A DNA stretch of 64,000 nt, taken from contig NW_025408673.1 of the NCBI RefSeq assembly GCF_020360975.1, forward strand, positions 2,418,001 through 2,482,000, given 5' to 3'. Both the position numbers and the translations under genes were made by a program. The notes beneath the pieces are model-generated. The model ran no database searches, was not told where the DNA came from, and saw only the letters and a list, made by a program, of their open reading frames with translations. Shown here one piece after another: positions 1 through 10,039 of this stretch. Within the stretch, counting starts at the first letter, position 1, and each line of letters starts with the position of its first letter. The stretch comes from Hirsutella rhossiliensis. Its lineage: Eukaryota > Ascomycota > Sordariomycetes > Hypocreales > Ophiocordycipitaceae.

Positions 1-3000
1 CTGTTCTTCTTGGTGGCCGTCGGCGGAGAGGGTACTTTGCTAGGCTGTTTGGGCGACTGTCCGCTGCTCGGGTTCTTGGATGGGTTTTCCTTCTTGGGAG
101 GGCTCGGGGGAGTTCCCTCGTCCTGGTTGCTCGAGGGGCTGCCCTTATCGGACGGTGACGGAGCGGGCACATCGCTGGGCTGCTTGGGCGGTTCCGCCTT
201 GTCTGGGGTCGGGGCCGGGGTTTCTTTATTGGGGACGCTCGGGGGGGTTCCCGCGTCCGGGTTGCTTGGGGGGTTACCTGAGTCGGGTGATGAAGGAGGA
301 GGCACTTCGGCGGGCTGCTTGGGCTGTCCCACCTTGTCCGGGGTCTGGGCCGGGGTTTCGTTGTTCGGGGTGCTCGGAGGGGCTCCCTTGTTGGCGTTCT
401 CATTCGGGGGAGTTCCCTCGTTGGGGTTGCTCAGGGAGGTTTCCGCGTTCGGGTTGCTCGGAGGGTTGCCTCTGTCGGGCGATGGCGGAGGGGCCACAGC
501 GCTGGGAGTCTGGGGTTTCTTCCCATTCATCCCCAAGAGGTTGCCGAGCGCCTCGCCAACCCCCTTGGCGGTGCCCTCGACCGTATCGACACCACCGGCG
601 ACGATGCAGCCCAGCGATCCGAGTACGCCGTTGCATCGGCTCGGGTCATCAGCCGGGAGGATGCCATCCTGGTTCGGGGTGCCGGGGGGCAGCTTGGTGG
701 GCACGGGACCTTTGCCGCCTGGCGTGAGGCTGGGCTTGGTTCCGTTGAAGCTACCCTTGCTGACCGGGGCGGGCTTTTCGTTATTGGCATCGGGCTGGGG
801 GTTGACCGGAACCGGAACTGGGAGGACGATCGGGGGGGGGTTGGACTTCGTGTCGACGGGGCTGGGGTACGGACTGGGACTACCGGCGTTGGGGACGGGC
901 TCCGGGCTGACAGGGCTGGGGTTCTGGCTTGGGCTGCCGGCGTTGGGGACGGGCTCCGGGCCGACGGGGCTTGGGGTCGGCTTCGAAGTGTCGCTAACGG
1001 GGACATAGCTTGGGTTGATGACAACGTCCGGCTTTCCGTCGCCGTTGGTATCAACAACGCCGCCCGGGCCGACCTTGGTGTCCGGCTTGCCGTCTCCGTT
1101 GGTGTCGACCCCGCCGTCGGGAAGAACCTTGACGTCGGGCTTGCCATCTCCGTTGGTGTCAATGTCCCCGTTAGGCTGGACCTTGGTATCCGGCCGCCCG
1201 TCTCGATTAGTGTCCACAGGAGCACCGGGTCCGACGTTCTTATCTGGGTTCTTGTCCGCTTTGTCGTCGGGGTTGGGGATACTTGGGTTGATCACAAGGT
1301 CCGGCTTTCCATCGCCATTGGTATCAACAACGCCGCCCGGGCCGACCTTGGTGTCCGGCTTGCCGTCTCCGTTGGTGTCGACTCCTCCGTCGGGAAGAAC
1401 CTTGACGTCGGGCTTGCCATCTCCGTTGGTGTCAATATCCCCATTAGGCTGGACCTTGGTATCCGGCCGTCCGTCTAGGTCCGTGTCTACGGGGGCACCG
1501 GGTCCAGAGCTCTTATTGGGGATCTTGTTCCCTTTGCCGTCGACCTTGGGGGATCCGCTGGATTCAGCGTCTGGGACGGGCTTCGGGCTAACAGGGCTGG
1601 GACTCGAGCTCGGACTGTCGACGTTGGGGACATTGCTTGGGTTGATGACAAGATCGGGCTTTCCGTCGCCGTCAGTGTCAACGGCGCCGCCCGGGCCGAC
1701 TTTGGTATCCGGCTTGCCGTCTCCGTTGGTGTCGACTCCTCCGTCGGGCAGGACCTTGACGTCAGGCTTGCCATCTCCGTTGGTGTCAATGTCCCCGTTG
1801 GGTTGAACCTTGGTATCCGGGCGTCCGTCTAGGTCGGTGTCCACCGGGGCACCGGGCCCGACGTTCTTATCTGGAACCCTGTCCCCTTTTCCATTGCTCT
1901 TATCCGGGACCTTGTCGCCTTTGCCGCCGCTCTTGTCTGGGATCTTGTCCCCTTTGCCGCCAACCTTGGGGTATTCGCCGGAGTTGACGTCTGGGAGCTC
2001 ATCTTTGTCGGTGTCCACCGCGTCGGGCCCGACAACGAGCGTCGTGTCGGGCTTGTCACCGCCATTCCTGTTGAAGCCCCCGTTCTTATCTAGCTTAGTA
2101 TCTGGCTTTCCGTCTCCGTCGGTATCGACGCCACCGCCGGGCAGGATGGTGAAGTCGGGCTTGCCGTCTCCGTTGATGTCCACAGTGCCGTGCGGGCCGA
2201 GGACAACATCCGGAATGCCGTCGCCGTTGGTGTCGACGCCGACGAGGGGGCCATCGGGAAGCTCGTTCAGCTTCTTGGGATCTCCCTTAATGACGAGCTG
2301 GGGCGAGCCAGGGGAAGTCGGTGGGAGTGTGATTACGGGTGCGTTGGGCCCGGCACCTGGGAGCGTGATGGTAGGGTTGACGAGACCCTTCGGGTTTCCT
2401 TTGACAGCGAAAGGCGACTGACCCTTACCAGTGGGCGTCAGAGTGACTATCGGGTCTGAAGGGCGAGCGTTGGGCAGCGTCAGAGTGGGGATGTCGGTAT
2501 TGACCCCGGTCTTTCCAGCATCTTTCCCATTGTCCGGTCCGGAACCATATGGGAGCTTGTTCAAGTCTCCCTTTACCACGACCGGGGGCGAGCCAGGGAC
2601 AGCCGGGGGAAACGTGGTAAGGGGCGCGTTTGGCCCGGCACCTGGAAGGGTAATAGTAGGCGTGGCGACCCCGTCTGTCTTGCCAATAACAGCGACAGGA
2701 CCCTGGCCCTTGCCGGTAGGCTTTAGAGTGACTATCGGGTCCGAGGGACGGGCGTTGGGCAGCGTCAGAGTGGGAATGTTGGTATTGAGCCCAGGATTTT
2801 CGGCGTTTTTACCACCGTCACCCCCGGAGCCGTATGGCGGCTTCTTCAGATCTCCCTTGACCACCACCGACGATGAGCCGGGAACAGTCGGGGGGAACGT
2901 GGTCAGGGGCGCGTTAGGCCCAGCACCTGGGAGGGTGATGGTAGGCGTGGCGATCTCATCCGTCTTGCCAATAACAGCAATAGGGCCTTGGCCCTTTCCA

Positions 3001-4547
3001 GTCGGCTGTAAAGTGACAATTGGATCCGAAGGACCGGCGTTAGGCAGCGTCAGCGTGGGAATATTAGTGTTGGCCCCCGGCTTTCTACCGTTCTCGTTAC
3101 CATCGCCTCCAGACCCATATGGCGGCTTGTTTAACTTGTCGAGATCTCCTTTGACCACCACCGGCGGCGACCCAGGGGTAGTCGGGGGCAACGTGGTCAG
3201 GGGCGCGTTAGGCCCAGCACCTGGGAGGGTGATGGTAGGCGTGGCGATCCCATCCGTCTTGCCAATAACAGCAATAGGGCCCTGGCCCTTTCCAGTCGGC
3301 TGTAAAGTGACAATTGGATCCGAAGGACCGGCATTAGGCAGCGTCAGCGTGGGAATATTGGTGTTGGCCCCCGGCTTTCCACCGTTCTTGTTACCATCGC
3401 CTCCGGACCCGTACGGCGGCTTGTTCAACTTGTCAAGATCTCCCTTGACCACCACCGGCGGCGACCCAGGGGCAGTTGGGGGGAAGGTAATCAGGGGCGC
3501 GTCAGGCGCAGCACCTGGAAGAGTGATGGTAGGGCTAACGGGGTCCTTCGGGTTGCCAACAACGGCGATGGGCGGCTGACCTTTGCCGGTCGGGTGCAAA
3601 GTAAAAGTGGGATCCCCGGGGTGCGCGTTGGGCAGAGTCACCGTGGGAATGACGCCCTGCTTTAACTTGTTGAGGTCTCCTTTAACTACCAACGCCGGCA
3701 AGCCAGGGCCAGTCGGAGGAAATGTCGTCAAGGGAGCATCGGGCCTAGCGCCTGGGAGGGTGATCGTAGGCTTGACGAGGCCCTTCAGGTTGCCAATGAC
3801 AGCGATGGCCGGCTGATCTGCGCCGGTCGGATGCAAAGTGACCGTGGGATCCTCAGGGCGGGCATTGGGCAGAGTCAACGTGGGAATCGCGCCCAGCAAG
3901 CCGTGGTTTCCGACGACAACCGTCGCCCGATCGCCTGGGTTGATGGGGGCCAGAGTGACGCGGGGGTCGCTGTCCTTGGCTCCCGGCAGGAACTTGGGGA
4001 CCGCGGGACCGCCGGGGGCACCGCCGCCGGGGGCACCATCACCGGGAGAACCGCCCTTGGGAGCACCTCCGCCGGGGAGAACCCCAAACCTCCCAGCAGC
4101 CGCCTTGGTGGGCTCGCAGATGATGACTGTCCCGTGACAGGTGGCACAGGTCGGCTGGACGATCGACACGGTGGGCGAAGCATAGTCGCCGCTCGACGTG
4201 AGCGTGTAGTATGGCACGTCGGTCGGCTGGAAGGAGAAGACGGTTCCGGGGCAGACGGGGCAGCTGGCCGCCTTTGTCGAGACGGCGGCGTCCGGGATCC
4301 TGGCCGGCAAGGTGAGCGTCACGTCGGGGGGCGCGGGCGGAGCATGGGCAGCCTCGAGCGTGGGAAAGGCCGGGGAGCAGAGATTGGCGCAGGCCCCGAA
4401 CTCGAGGTACGTGGTGACGACGACCTCGACGGTGACGGGGTCGTCCTCGTTGGCAAAGGCCGTCGGGGCCATGAGCGCCGCCAAGGCTGCTGCCCGGGCC
4501 TTGGCCGACTTGGCGCCGCGGCGGCCGCGAGAGCGAGGGGCTGCCAT
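1..4547 (-). CDS. Large secreted repeat protein with calcium-loop-like repeats (3' end outside window)
   Basis: One uninterrupted minus-strand frame of at least 1515 codons runs from the ATG at 4547-4545 past position 1, so the C-terminus is missing. Residues 1-32 look like a signal peptide (Arg/Lys-rich start, Ala/Leu core, AFA cleavage site). Residues ~33-160 hold paired cysteines (CANLC, CPVC, CATC). Next come about six units of ~80-98 residues carrying PTLTLPNA and PTITLPGA motifs; units begin near 3823, 3583, 3293, 2999, 2718 and 2430. Then about sixteen loops of the type DTNGDGKPD (roughly 2260-1020) resemble thrombospondin type-3 or dockerin calcium loops (D1, N3, D5, G6, D9) in three near-copy cassettes. 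A Pro/Ser/Asn-rich tail with a short two-cysteine segment (residues near DPSRCNGVLGSLGC) follows. Cell-wall or adhesin-like role is inference; I do not recognise a named family. The repeats make copy number liable to assembly error. Confidence 0.85.
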   Translation of the reverse strand, partial: MAAPRSRGRRGAKSAKARAAALAALMAPTAFANEDDPVTVEVVVTTYLEFGACANLCSPAFPTLEAAHAPPAPPDVTLTLPARIPDAAVSTKAASCPVCPGTVFSFQPTDVPYYTLTSSGDYASPTVSIVQPTCATCHGTVIICEPTKAAAGRFGVLPGGGAPKGGSPGDGAPGGGAPGGPAVPKFLPGAKDSDPRVTLAPINPGDRATVVVGNHGLLGAIPTLTLPNARPEDPTVTLHPTGADQPAIAVIGNLKGLVKPTITLPGARPDAPLTTFPPTGPGLPALVVKGDLNKLKQGVIPTVTLPNAHPGDPTFTLHPTGKGQPPIAVVGNPKDPVSPTITLPGAAPDAPLITFPPTAPGSPPVVVKGDLDKLNKPPYGSGGDGNKNGGKPGANTNIPTLTLPNAGPSDPIVTLQPTGKGQGPIAVIGKTDGIATPTITLPGAGPNAPLTTLPPTTPGSPPVVVKGDLDKLNKPPYGSGGDGNENGRKPGANTNIPTLTLPNAGPSDPIVTLQPTGKGQGPIAVIGKTDEIATPTITLPGAGPNAPLTTFPPTVPGSSSVVVKGDLKKPPYGSGGDGGKNAENPGLNTNIPTLTLPNARPSDPIVTLKPTGKGQGPVAVIGKTDGVATPTITLPGAGPNAPLTTFPPAVPGSPPVVVKGDLNKLPYGSGPDNGKDAGKTGVNTDIPTLTLPNARPSDPIVTLTPTGKGQSPFAVKGNPKGLVNPTITLPGAGPNAPVITLPPTSPGSPQLVIKGDPKKLNELPDGPLVGVDTNGDGIPDVVLGPHGTVDINGDGKPDFTILPGGGVDTDGDGKPDTKLDKNGGFNRNGGDKPDTTLVVGPDAVDTDKDELPDVNSGEYPKVGGKGDKIPDKSGGKGDKVPDKSNGKGDRVPDKNVGPGAPVDTDLDGRPDTKVQPNGDIDTNGDGKPDVKVLPDGGVDTNGDGKPDTKVGPGGAVDTDGDGKPDLVINPSNVPNVDSPSSSPSPVSPKPVPDAESSGSPKVDGKGNKIPNKSSGPGAPVDTDLDGRPDTKVQPNGDIDTNGDGKPDVKVLPDGGVDTNGDGKPDTKVGPGGVVDTNGDGKPDLVINPSIPNPDDKADKNPDKNVGPGAPVDTNRDGRPDTKVQPNGDIDTNGDGKPDVKVLPDGGVDTNGDGKPDTKVGPGGVVDTNGDGKPDVVINPSYVPVSDTSKPTPSPVGPEPVPNAGSPSQNPSPVSPEPVPNAGSPSPYPSPVDTKSNPPPIVLPVPVPVNPQPDANNEKPAPVSKGSFNGTKPSLTPGGKGPVPTKLPPGTPNQDGILPADDPSRCNGVLGSLGCIVAGGVDTVEGTAKGVGEALGNLLGMNGKKPQTPSAVAPPPSPDRGNPPSNPNAETSLSNPNEGTPPNENANKGAPPSTPNNETPAQTPDKVGQPKQPAEVPPPSSPDSGNPPSNPDAGTPPSVPNKETPAPTPDKAEPPKQPSDVPAPSPSDKGSPSSNQDEGTPPSPPKKENPSKNPSSGQSPKQPSKVPSPPTATKKN

Positions 4548-4679
4548 GGTGCCGGGTTGGGGGCGGGCGAACTTGATTGCCGGTGTCGATGAAGGGGGTT
4601 GCAACGAGTGGAGGAGGACGAAACGAGTGTCGGTTGCTGAGGAGAGAAGCTGGCTGGATGGAGACGTTGGATGCCGCTG

Positions 4680-4687
4680 TTTATATA
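4680..4687 (-). promoter_or_regulatory. TATA box of the large secreted repeat protein
   Basis: The minus strand reads TATATAAA about 133 bp upstream of the ATG at 4547. Position and orientation fit a fungal core promoter for this gene only, because no divergent gene is close. Confidence 0.5.
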
Positions 4688-6268
4688 GATGGATCTCGTC
4701 GTTTGACGATGTGAAGGGATTTGGTCTGCCGGACGCAGCCTTTGCCGTGAAAGCAAACAACAATCGGTTGGAGGAATGGACATAAAGGTTGCCCCCTATA
4801 CAGAAGGAGAAGGGGCTTGAATACCGACATCTCGAAGCGGACACCGACTAATCTCGCATCCTCATAGCTCTCCTCGACCTCGGGCCAGCTATCGAAAGCG
4901 GCTTCAATGCATGGAGGAGCCCGGAGACGGTGGCGTCGATACATGCCGAGATGGAGGCTCTCGGGATTGGAAGGATGCCGTCCCTCATGTTTTCTGGCCT
5001 GTTGGGATCCATAGAGCGAGGGCGAAAGTCGAGGTGAGATAATTGCGAGGCCAACAAACAGAGTCGGGGGCGCGTTCCAGTGTCGTCGTTTGCAGATGCC
5101 GAGAAAGGGGCTTGGAGCAGACAGCCGCGCTGTCTCCTTGTCTTCGTCCGGGCAATCAAGGCGGCCAAAGGATGTGTGACGCCACCTGCCACCAACAGAT
5201 TCATCAAGGAGAATTCTTTGCCGGCGTGCGGATGCGTCAACGCTGTCGACGGTGCCGGCGAGCCATTGTTTCTTTGTGCCGCTCCGTGGCCCGTGCCAGG
5301 AAACCGGCCTCTTTCGGATTACATGTACGCGTCTTGGTCCAGCAAGTTACAGGCCGCCATGTCCAAGGGAGCGAGCGATGCCGACGGTAGATGCCCCGTT
5401 ACGGGGCCGCCCGGCTGCGATCCGAACCGGGACCAACGTGCAGCCACTGCGTCGTGCCGCCGCCGCGTTGCTTCATTGGAGCGTTGCCGCGGCAGACCAA
5501 GGGCGCCTGGCAACGCTGTGGTTTGTCTGCGTTGAAGCTTGTTGGCCGGCCGGGTAGATTGCGTCTTATTAGATCTTTCTGAGCAGACCGGAGTCCGTGC
5601 TGCTTGGTTGGTTGGCCAGGCATGTGTTGTTGTATTGGTATTGATCGCGTTGGGGCCTGATTATCTGATCTGAAGCTCCTCCCCCCTTTGATATTCAAGC
5701 ACCGCAAACTTTGCGCACAGCTTCTCATCATGGGGTTTTCCACATTGGGCGGAGTCATGTCCAATGCCCATGCGCAAGCCCGGTCATAAGGTTCACAGCA
5801 GAGAGTAGAAACCGTCATCGTCGCCCGCGGAATGGCCGGATTCATCCGCCTCGCCCACATCTGTCGTGTCTCTATGACGAGAGAGTACCCCAGGGGAAAC
5901 GAATCAGTAGGGAACAACACGTTCGTTTGGCTCACCTATTCACTGAATGAGGAGTCATAGAGGAAAGAGATTGTACGGGGGCCAACCCCGAGTGCCCGTC
6001 GACAATATCGCATCAGAACATGAGACAACATGCATGTAGAAGAATGGCCCGTACCTTGCTGCTTCAATATTCTCCCGGCGCACAATTTTATCTCAGGCAT
6101 TCTTGGTTGTGTTCTAGAACTATCATGTAAACACTGCCCGTATCCCGCTATCCATGATTACGCCTCGCTCATACAACCTCGATTTCAGTCGTCACACGCT
6201 TCCCCGTCTCCTTTTCCCTGCACACTCAGCACAACATCAAGTCGACGCTGCTACTTTCCCTCCCTCCC
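4688..6268. other. Intergenic region, no gene recognised
   Basis: About 1.6 kb between the promoter of the repeat-protein gene and the 3' end of the epimerase-like gene. Several frames of 60-180 codons exist on both strands but show no signal peptide, no recognisable motif, and Arg/Pro/Cys-rich composition typical of chance frames in GC-rich DNA. No RNA gene was recognised. Confidence 0.6.
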
Positions 6269-7099
6269 TCACAAGCCCATGATCCTTCTAAACCCGACAT
6301 TCTCCACCACCCACGAGCCTGACGACGAAGAGCCCAGCCGAAAAGCCCCCGGCCCCTCGACCTTGGCATCGTCAATCCCCCCTGCGGCAAGCTGTGTCAG
6401 AAACCCGCCCAGCACCTCGGTCGGCGAGTGCATGCGCCGGTAAGCCGAGCGAAACACAGGCCCCAGCGTCAGCACCGTCGCGTTATACAGCAGCCCCGGG
6501 TTCGGGATGTAGGGCTTGATGGCGGCGTGGTTCGCGGCGTCGACAAAGGCCGGCCGCACCGAGTCAGCGCGTAATAGCGGCTGCGGCTGCGGCTGGCTTC
6601 CCGGCTTTTCTCCCGTCGTCGCTGACAGCTCGGCCAAGGCCTTCTCCGTCTCGCCCTTTACGCGCGCAAAGATGGCGGAGAAGCGGCCGGGCGTTTGTGT
6701 CGCGCCTTCGCCCGAGACGTAGACGAAGCGAAACGGCGCCGCCGATGAAGACGCCGTCGGCAGCGTAGCAAAAGCCTTTGCCGCCGCCAGCGGATAATCC
6801 TTAGTGATGCGCACGTACTCGTCCGCCGTGACCTTGTTCTGGCTCACGCCCAGCGCCCAGACACACCCGACGGCGCCCTTGAGCTTGTCCAGCACGGCGG
6901 CGTCGTACGAGGTAAAGTCGCTGTGCACAATGACGCGCACGCGGTCCGCGCCGCCCCCGTCGGTGGTCGCCCGGTCCTCGGCCATGCGCACCGGCCGCCG
7001 GCTGAGGATGGAGATTTTGGTCACCTCCTTGGCTGCCAGCATGGCGTCCAGGACCGCCGACCCGACCAGGCCGGTGGCGCCTGTCAGGATAAGGTGCAT
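6269..7099 (-). CDS. NAD(P)-binding Rossmann-fold, epimerase/dehydratase-like atypical SDR
   Basis: A single-exon 276-residue protein. It starts with the dinucleotide-binding motif TGATGLVGSAVLD (TGxxGxxG, residues 6-13) directly after the first beta strand, as in the extended/atypical short-chain dehydrogenase family and in TIP30/YbjT-like NAD(P)-binding proteins. The region YVSGEGA (127-133) fits the strand before the active site. The usual YxxxK pair appears as FARVK (144-148), so the catalytic Tyr is replaced by Phe; NAD(P) binding is likely but the catalysed reaction is uncertain. The tail from about 250 lacks a membrane segment, so a cytosolic protein is expected. The ATG at 7099 is chosen because the beta-alpha-beta motif begins at residue 2. 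No close partner gene. Confidence 0.85.
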   Translation of the reverse strand: MHLILTGATGLVGSAVLDAMLAAKEVTKISILSRRPVRMAEDRATTDGGGADRVRVIVHSDFTSYDAAVLDKLKGAVGCVWALGVSQNKVTADEYVRITKDYPLAAAKAFATLPTASSSAAPFRFVYVSGEGATQTPGRFSAIFARVKGETEKALAELSATTGEKPGSQPQPQPLLRADSVRPAFVDAANHAAIKPYIPNPGLLYNATVLTLGPVFRSAYRRMHSPTEVLGGFLTQLAAGGIDDAKVEGPGAFRLGSSSSGSWVVENVGFRRIMGL

Positions 7100-7896
7100 G
7101 GCGCGGTGTGCTTGTTGGCCGTCTCTCTGACTTGTTTCTCTTCACTTGTCAGTGGCTCTCAATCGACAAATGGCCTCGCCGTACGCAGCGAGCAATCGAT
7201 GAGGATGGCTCTCTGTCGTTGGATGTGTTGCTTTCCAGCCGGTTTAAGAAAAGGGCGCAAAGCTAGCCTAAACAAACGGATGGGAGAGAAAAGAGAGGTA
7301 CCAACAAGATGCCGTCCGCAGGCAGTCAGTCGTTATTTGTACTCCCCATGCCGAGTGATAATGGGCTACGGCGTCAACCTAATGGGCGGAATTAAGTCTA
7401 ATGCCGGCCCCGCTGCATGTCCGCTTCGCAGGACCCGCCCCGACGAGCTCCGCGGCGGTCCGACATCGAGAGCAACGCAAGCTGCCACGTACACACAAGT
7501 CTGACAGCACAGCTAGTGAGACTTCCTACACTGTGGTTCAGGTCGATACCTTGTAGGCTTTCTTTTGTTTGATTAGTCGGCGGGCCGCATCGCCATTCAA
7601 CGCTAGAATGGAACGATAGCGCCGCTGCGCCTTGGGCATCCTCTTTGACCAACAGCGCAATCTCGACTGTTACAGGTTCCCGGTGGGGAAAACGAAACCA
7701 GCGCAAGCGTGACAGAGGGGCTTCGCCAATGTCTATACGCTTTCCTGCTCGACATGGCCATCATCTCCTACCCGGTACCGGTACACCGGGAGGATATCCC
7801 TTCCAGCCATACCCCATGTCTCCTCCTTAAACATACTCATCACGGTCATGACGATTCCCGCGCCCAACAGACTAGCGTGGGTCAAGCGCAATAGGC
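7100..7896. other. Intergenic region, no gene recognised
   Basis: About 0.8 kb holding the upstream region of the epimerase-like gene and the 3' flank of the CFEM-like gene. Frames present are short and without motifs. I see no clear TATA box or RNA gene. Confidence 0.6.
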
Positions 7897-9025
7897 TCAG
7901 ATGAGGATGGCGGCGGCCATCACCAAGTACAAGGCTGAGCTAGCGCCCAGGCTCGCCGTTTGCGGCGCCCGGCTTACCACGCCGTTCTGGCTCCCTACCA
8001 CCGTGGGACGCGTCGCCGAAACGCGAATGTTCTCCACAATGTTCTCGTTTCCGTCCACGTACTGGAGGGACGTGAAGTTGCAGGTCGACATGATGACATT
8101 TAGGTCTGCAGCCTGTTAGCACTGCCCATGGCCTGGGGTAGGAGACGGAGCGCGGCCACCTACTGTTCATGTCATCGCCCGACCGCATGATGCAGCTGGC
8201 GCAGAGTGCCGCCACCTCCGACACGTTGAAACTTTTGTTCAAGCACACGCACTTCTCCTCGGCGCCCACCGGCATCGAGTTCGCGGCGACACCCCTCTGG
8301 CCACCCTCGTCGGCAGGGCTCTGGGGCGTCTGCCGTGGTCCGTTGGAGGCTTGTAATGAGGACAACGTTGACCGAGAGACGGGCGTGGCGGGGGAGGGCG
8401 AAGAACCGAGAGGAGAAACAGCAGAAAGACGCTCGGAAGCAGGGGAAATTTGAGACGAGGTGGGAGGTGGTAAAGAGGATGATGACGAGGCACGAGCAGG
8501 CTCAGCAGTAACAATGGCCCCCAGAGGCGGAGCAGCCACAGGCGGCGACGGAGCCAGAGGAGACGGAGAAGAAGGCGGAACAATCGCCATTGAGGTAGAG
8601 GGTGAGACGATGCCCACGCTGGAACGACTCGCGCTCGACGGTTCTTCGGCCTGCTCTGTTACCGTCGTCGTAATGGTCGTAGGCTGCCCAGGGCCAGGCT
8701 TTTTGGGAACGGCCACGATGACCAGGAACTTCCTCTTCTCGAGGTCGCCACCAGCATCGACGTATTCTCCCTCAACAGCCCCTCGTCTCCGATCCTGCCT
8801 CTCGGGCACTCCAGGCTCGACGTCTTTTCCATCAGCCACGGAGTCCTCATCGAGGTTCGAACGCCGCGTGGCCCGGCGCGGGGTGCATTGAGAGGTGAGC
8901 TCGACCATGGGGCCGCACATTCGCGCGCATTGGACAGGAATGTCTTCGGGCGGCAGGGCCTCGGCGAATGCCACAGCCGCCAGGCCTGACGACAGGATGG
9001 CCAGGCCGGCGTGTATTGTTCTCAT
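7897..9025 (-). CDS. GPI-anchor-type cell-surface protein with split CFEM-like cysteine set
   Basis: Two exons (9025-8164 and 8105-7897) joined over a 58-bp intron (8163-8106, donor GTAGGT, acceptor CTGCAG) give 356 residues. The ATG at 9025 is chosen over an upstream in-frame start because it begins a signal peptide (residues 1-21, ending AFA). Cysteines follow the CFEM order: C33-x3-C37-x9-C47, then after a long Ser/Pro/Arg-rich insertion C-x-C, x13, C, x2, C, x17, C. The intron lies in the last spacing and splicing restores the sequence SGDDMNNLNVIMSTC. The C-terminus is a hydrophobic stretch ending in AAAILI without a basic tail, as in GPI signals. CFEM proteins act at the fungal surface, some in heme uptake or virulence. 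Assignment to CFEM is by spacing only, and the insertion of ~230 residues between Cys3 and Cys4 is unusual. Confidence 0.75.
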
Positions 9026-10039
9026 CTCAGCTGTCGACGCGCCCCCTCTTTCTCTCAGTTGCCTGGGGATGAGTGACTGGCCCTCCCTCCACGCTCTTCG
9101 GAAGCACAAGATGCAGCAGTCTGGAGATCAACGAGTGTATGCCTTCATGCCAGGCTGGGCAATGGCAAGCAGAGCGATGAGACCTGACGAGGAGTTGAGG
9201 GAAATGGTGATGCTCATTCGCAGCCTTGCTCCGCTCCGAGCCGTCAGGCGGCATTTCCAGGTGAGCACATGAGCTCGAGCTTGAAACGCACGAGGGAAAG
9301 GGGTGGCGTTCTCTGCCAAAGTCGCATCAAGGCATTGCCGGTGCCGCACCACCATCTCGACAGCCCCAAACGCCCTAATGGCCTCACCAGCGAGCTCCCA
9401 AGGACAAGGTGCGCTCGCCGCCGGCTTCTGCCATGGGAGCCGAGACTGTGGATCTCCATCTGAAACGAAACCAACCGGAAGACTCGAGGCGTTCGGGTGA
9501 GGGAGCAAGACGGCCACGCGCCCGCAACTTGTCGACTTGTAGCCGGTATTTCCGCATCGTTGCGGCGTCTGTCGGTGATGCGGAGACGGCTAGCATTCAT
9601 CCAGCCTGGTTCGCACACCAAGGTGACAGCAGTTGGCCATCAGGCTACAAGCATGCCAGGCACGATGAGGCAGCAGCCCATCCCCAGACACTGGCCGCGC
9701 ACGCGTCGCCGAGTCAGGCGTAGCCTTATTCGTAGTAGCTCCTCGTCAATGCGTTTCTCGTCTTCCAGCCCACGAGGGTTCAACAGGCGACGGAAAACTG
9801 GATCCTCGAGTCGCGTCTTTCGTCCTCGGCTCTTCTTCCTCCGGCCCTCTTGGCTGCTGCCCTTTTGACCATCGTATCGCAGAGGAATTGGGACGGCGAC
9901 AAGATGTGGGAGAAAGGATCTTGTCCTGCTACTTTTGAAAACAACCTGCAACGCTATGTCCACCTCCCAAATCCAGACCTTCCTCTGCCGAACAATTACC
10001 GGCTCAACATGCAGCTAGCGGGGCACATGTACTTTGTAG
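9026..10039. other. Intergenic region, no gene recognised
   Basis: About 1 kb between the 5' end of the GPI-type gene and the 3' end of UDP-glucose dehydrogenase. Overlapping frames of up to ~130 codons occur on both strands but none has a motif or a plausible signal sequence. Nothing else is recognised. Confidence 0.6.

Noticed and set aside
1015..2260. Regular short repeats that might suggest a CRISPR or satellite array
   Set aside because: The periodicity is that of protein repeats in one open frame (DTNGDGKPD-type loops), and the organism is eukaryotic.
10..3816. Long plus-strand Gly/Leu/Pro/Ser-rich frames (10-1008, 1015-1806, 2431-3579 and others)
   Set aside because: They are the reverse reading of the minus-strand repeat gene; they start at non-ATG codons or in mid-repeat and lack any signal or domain.
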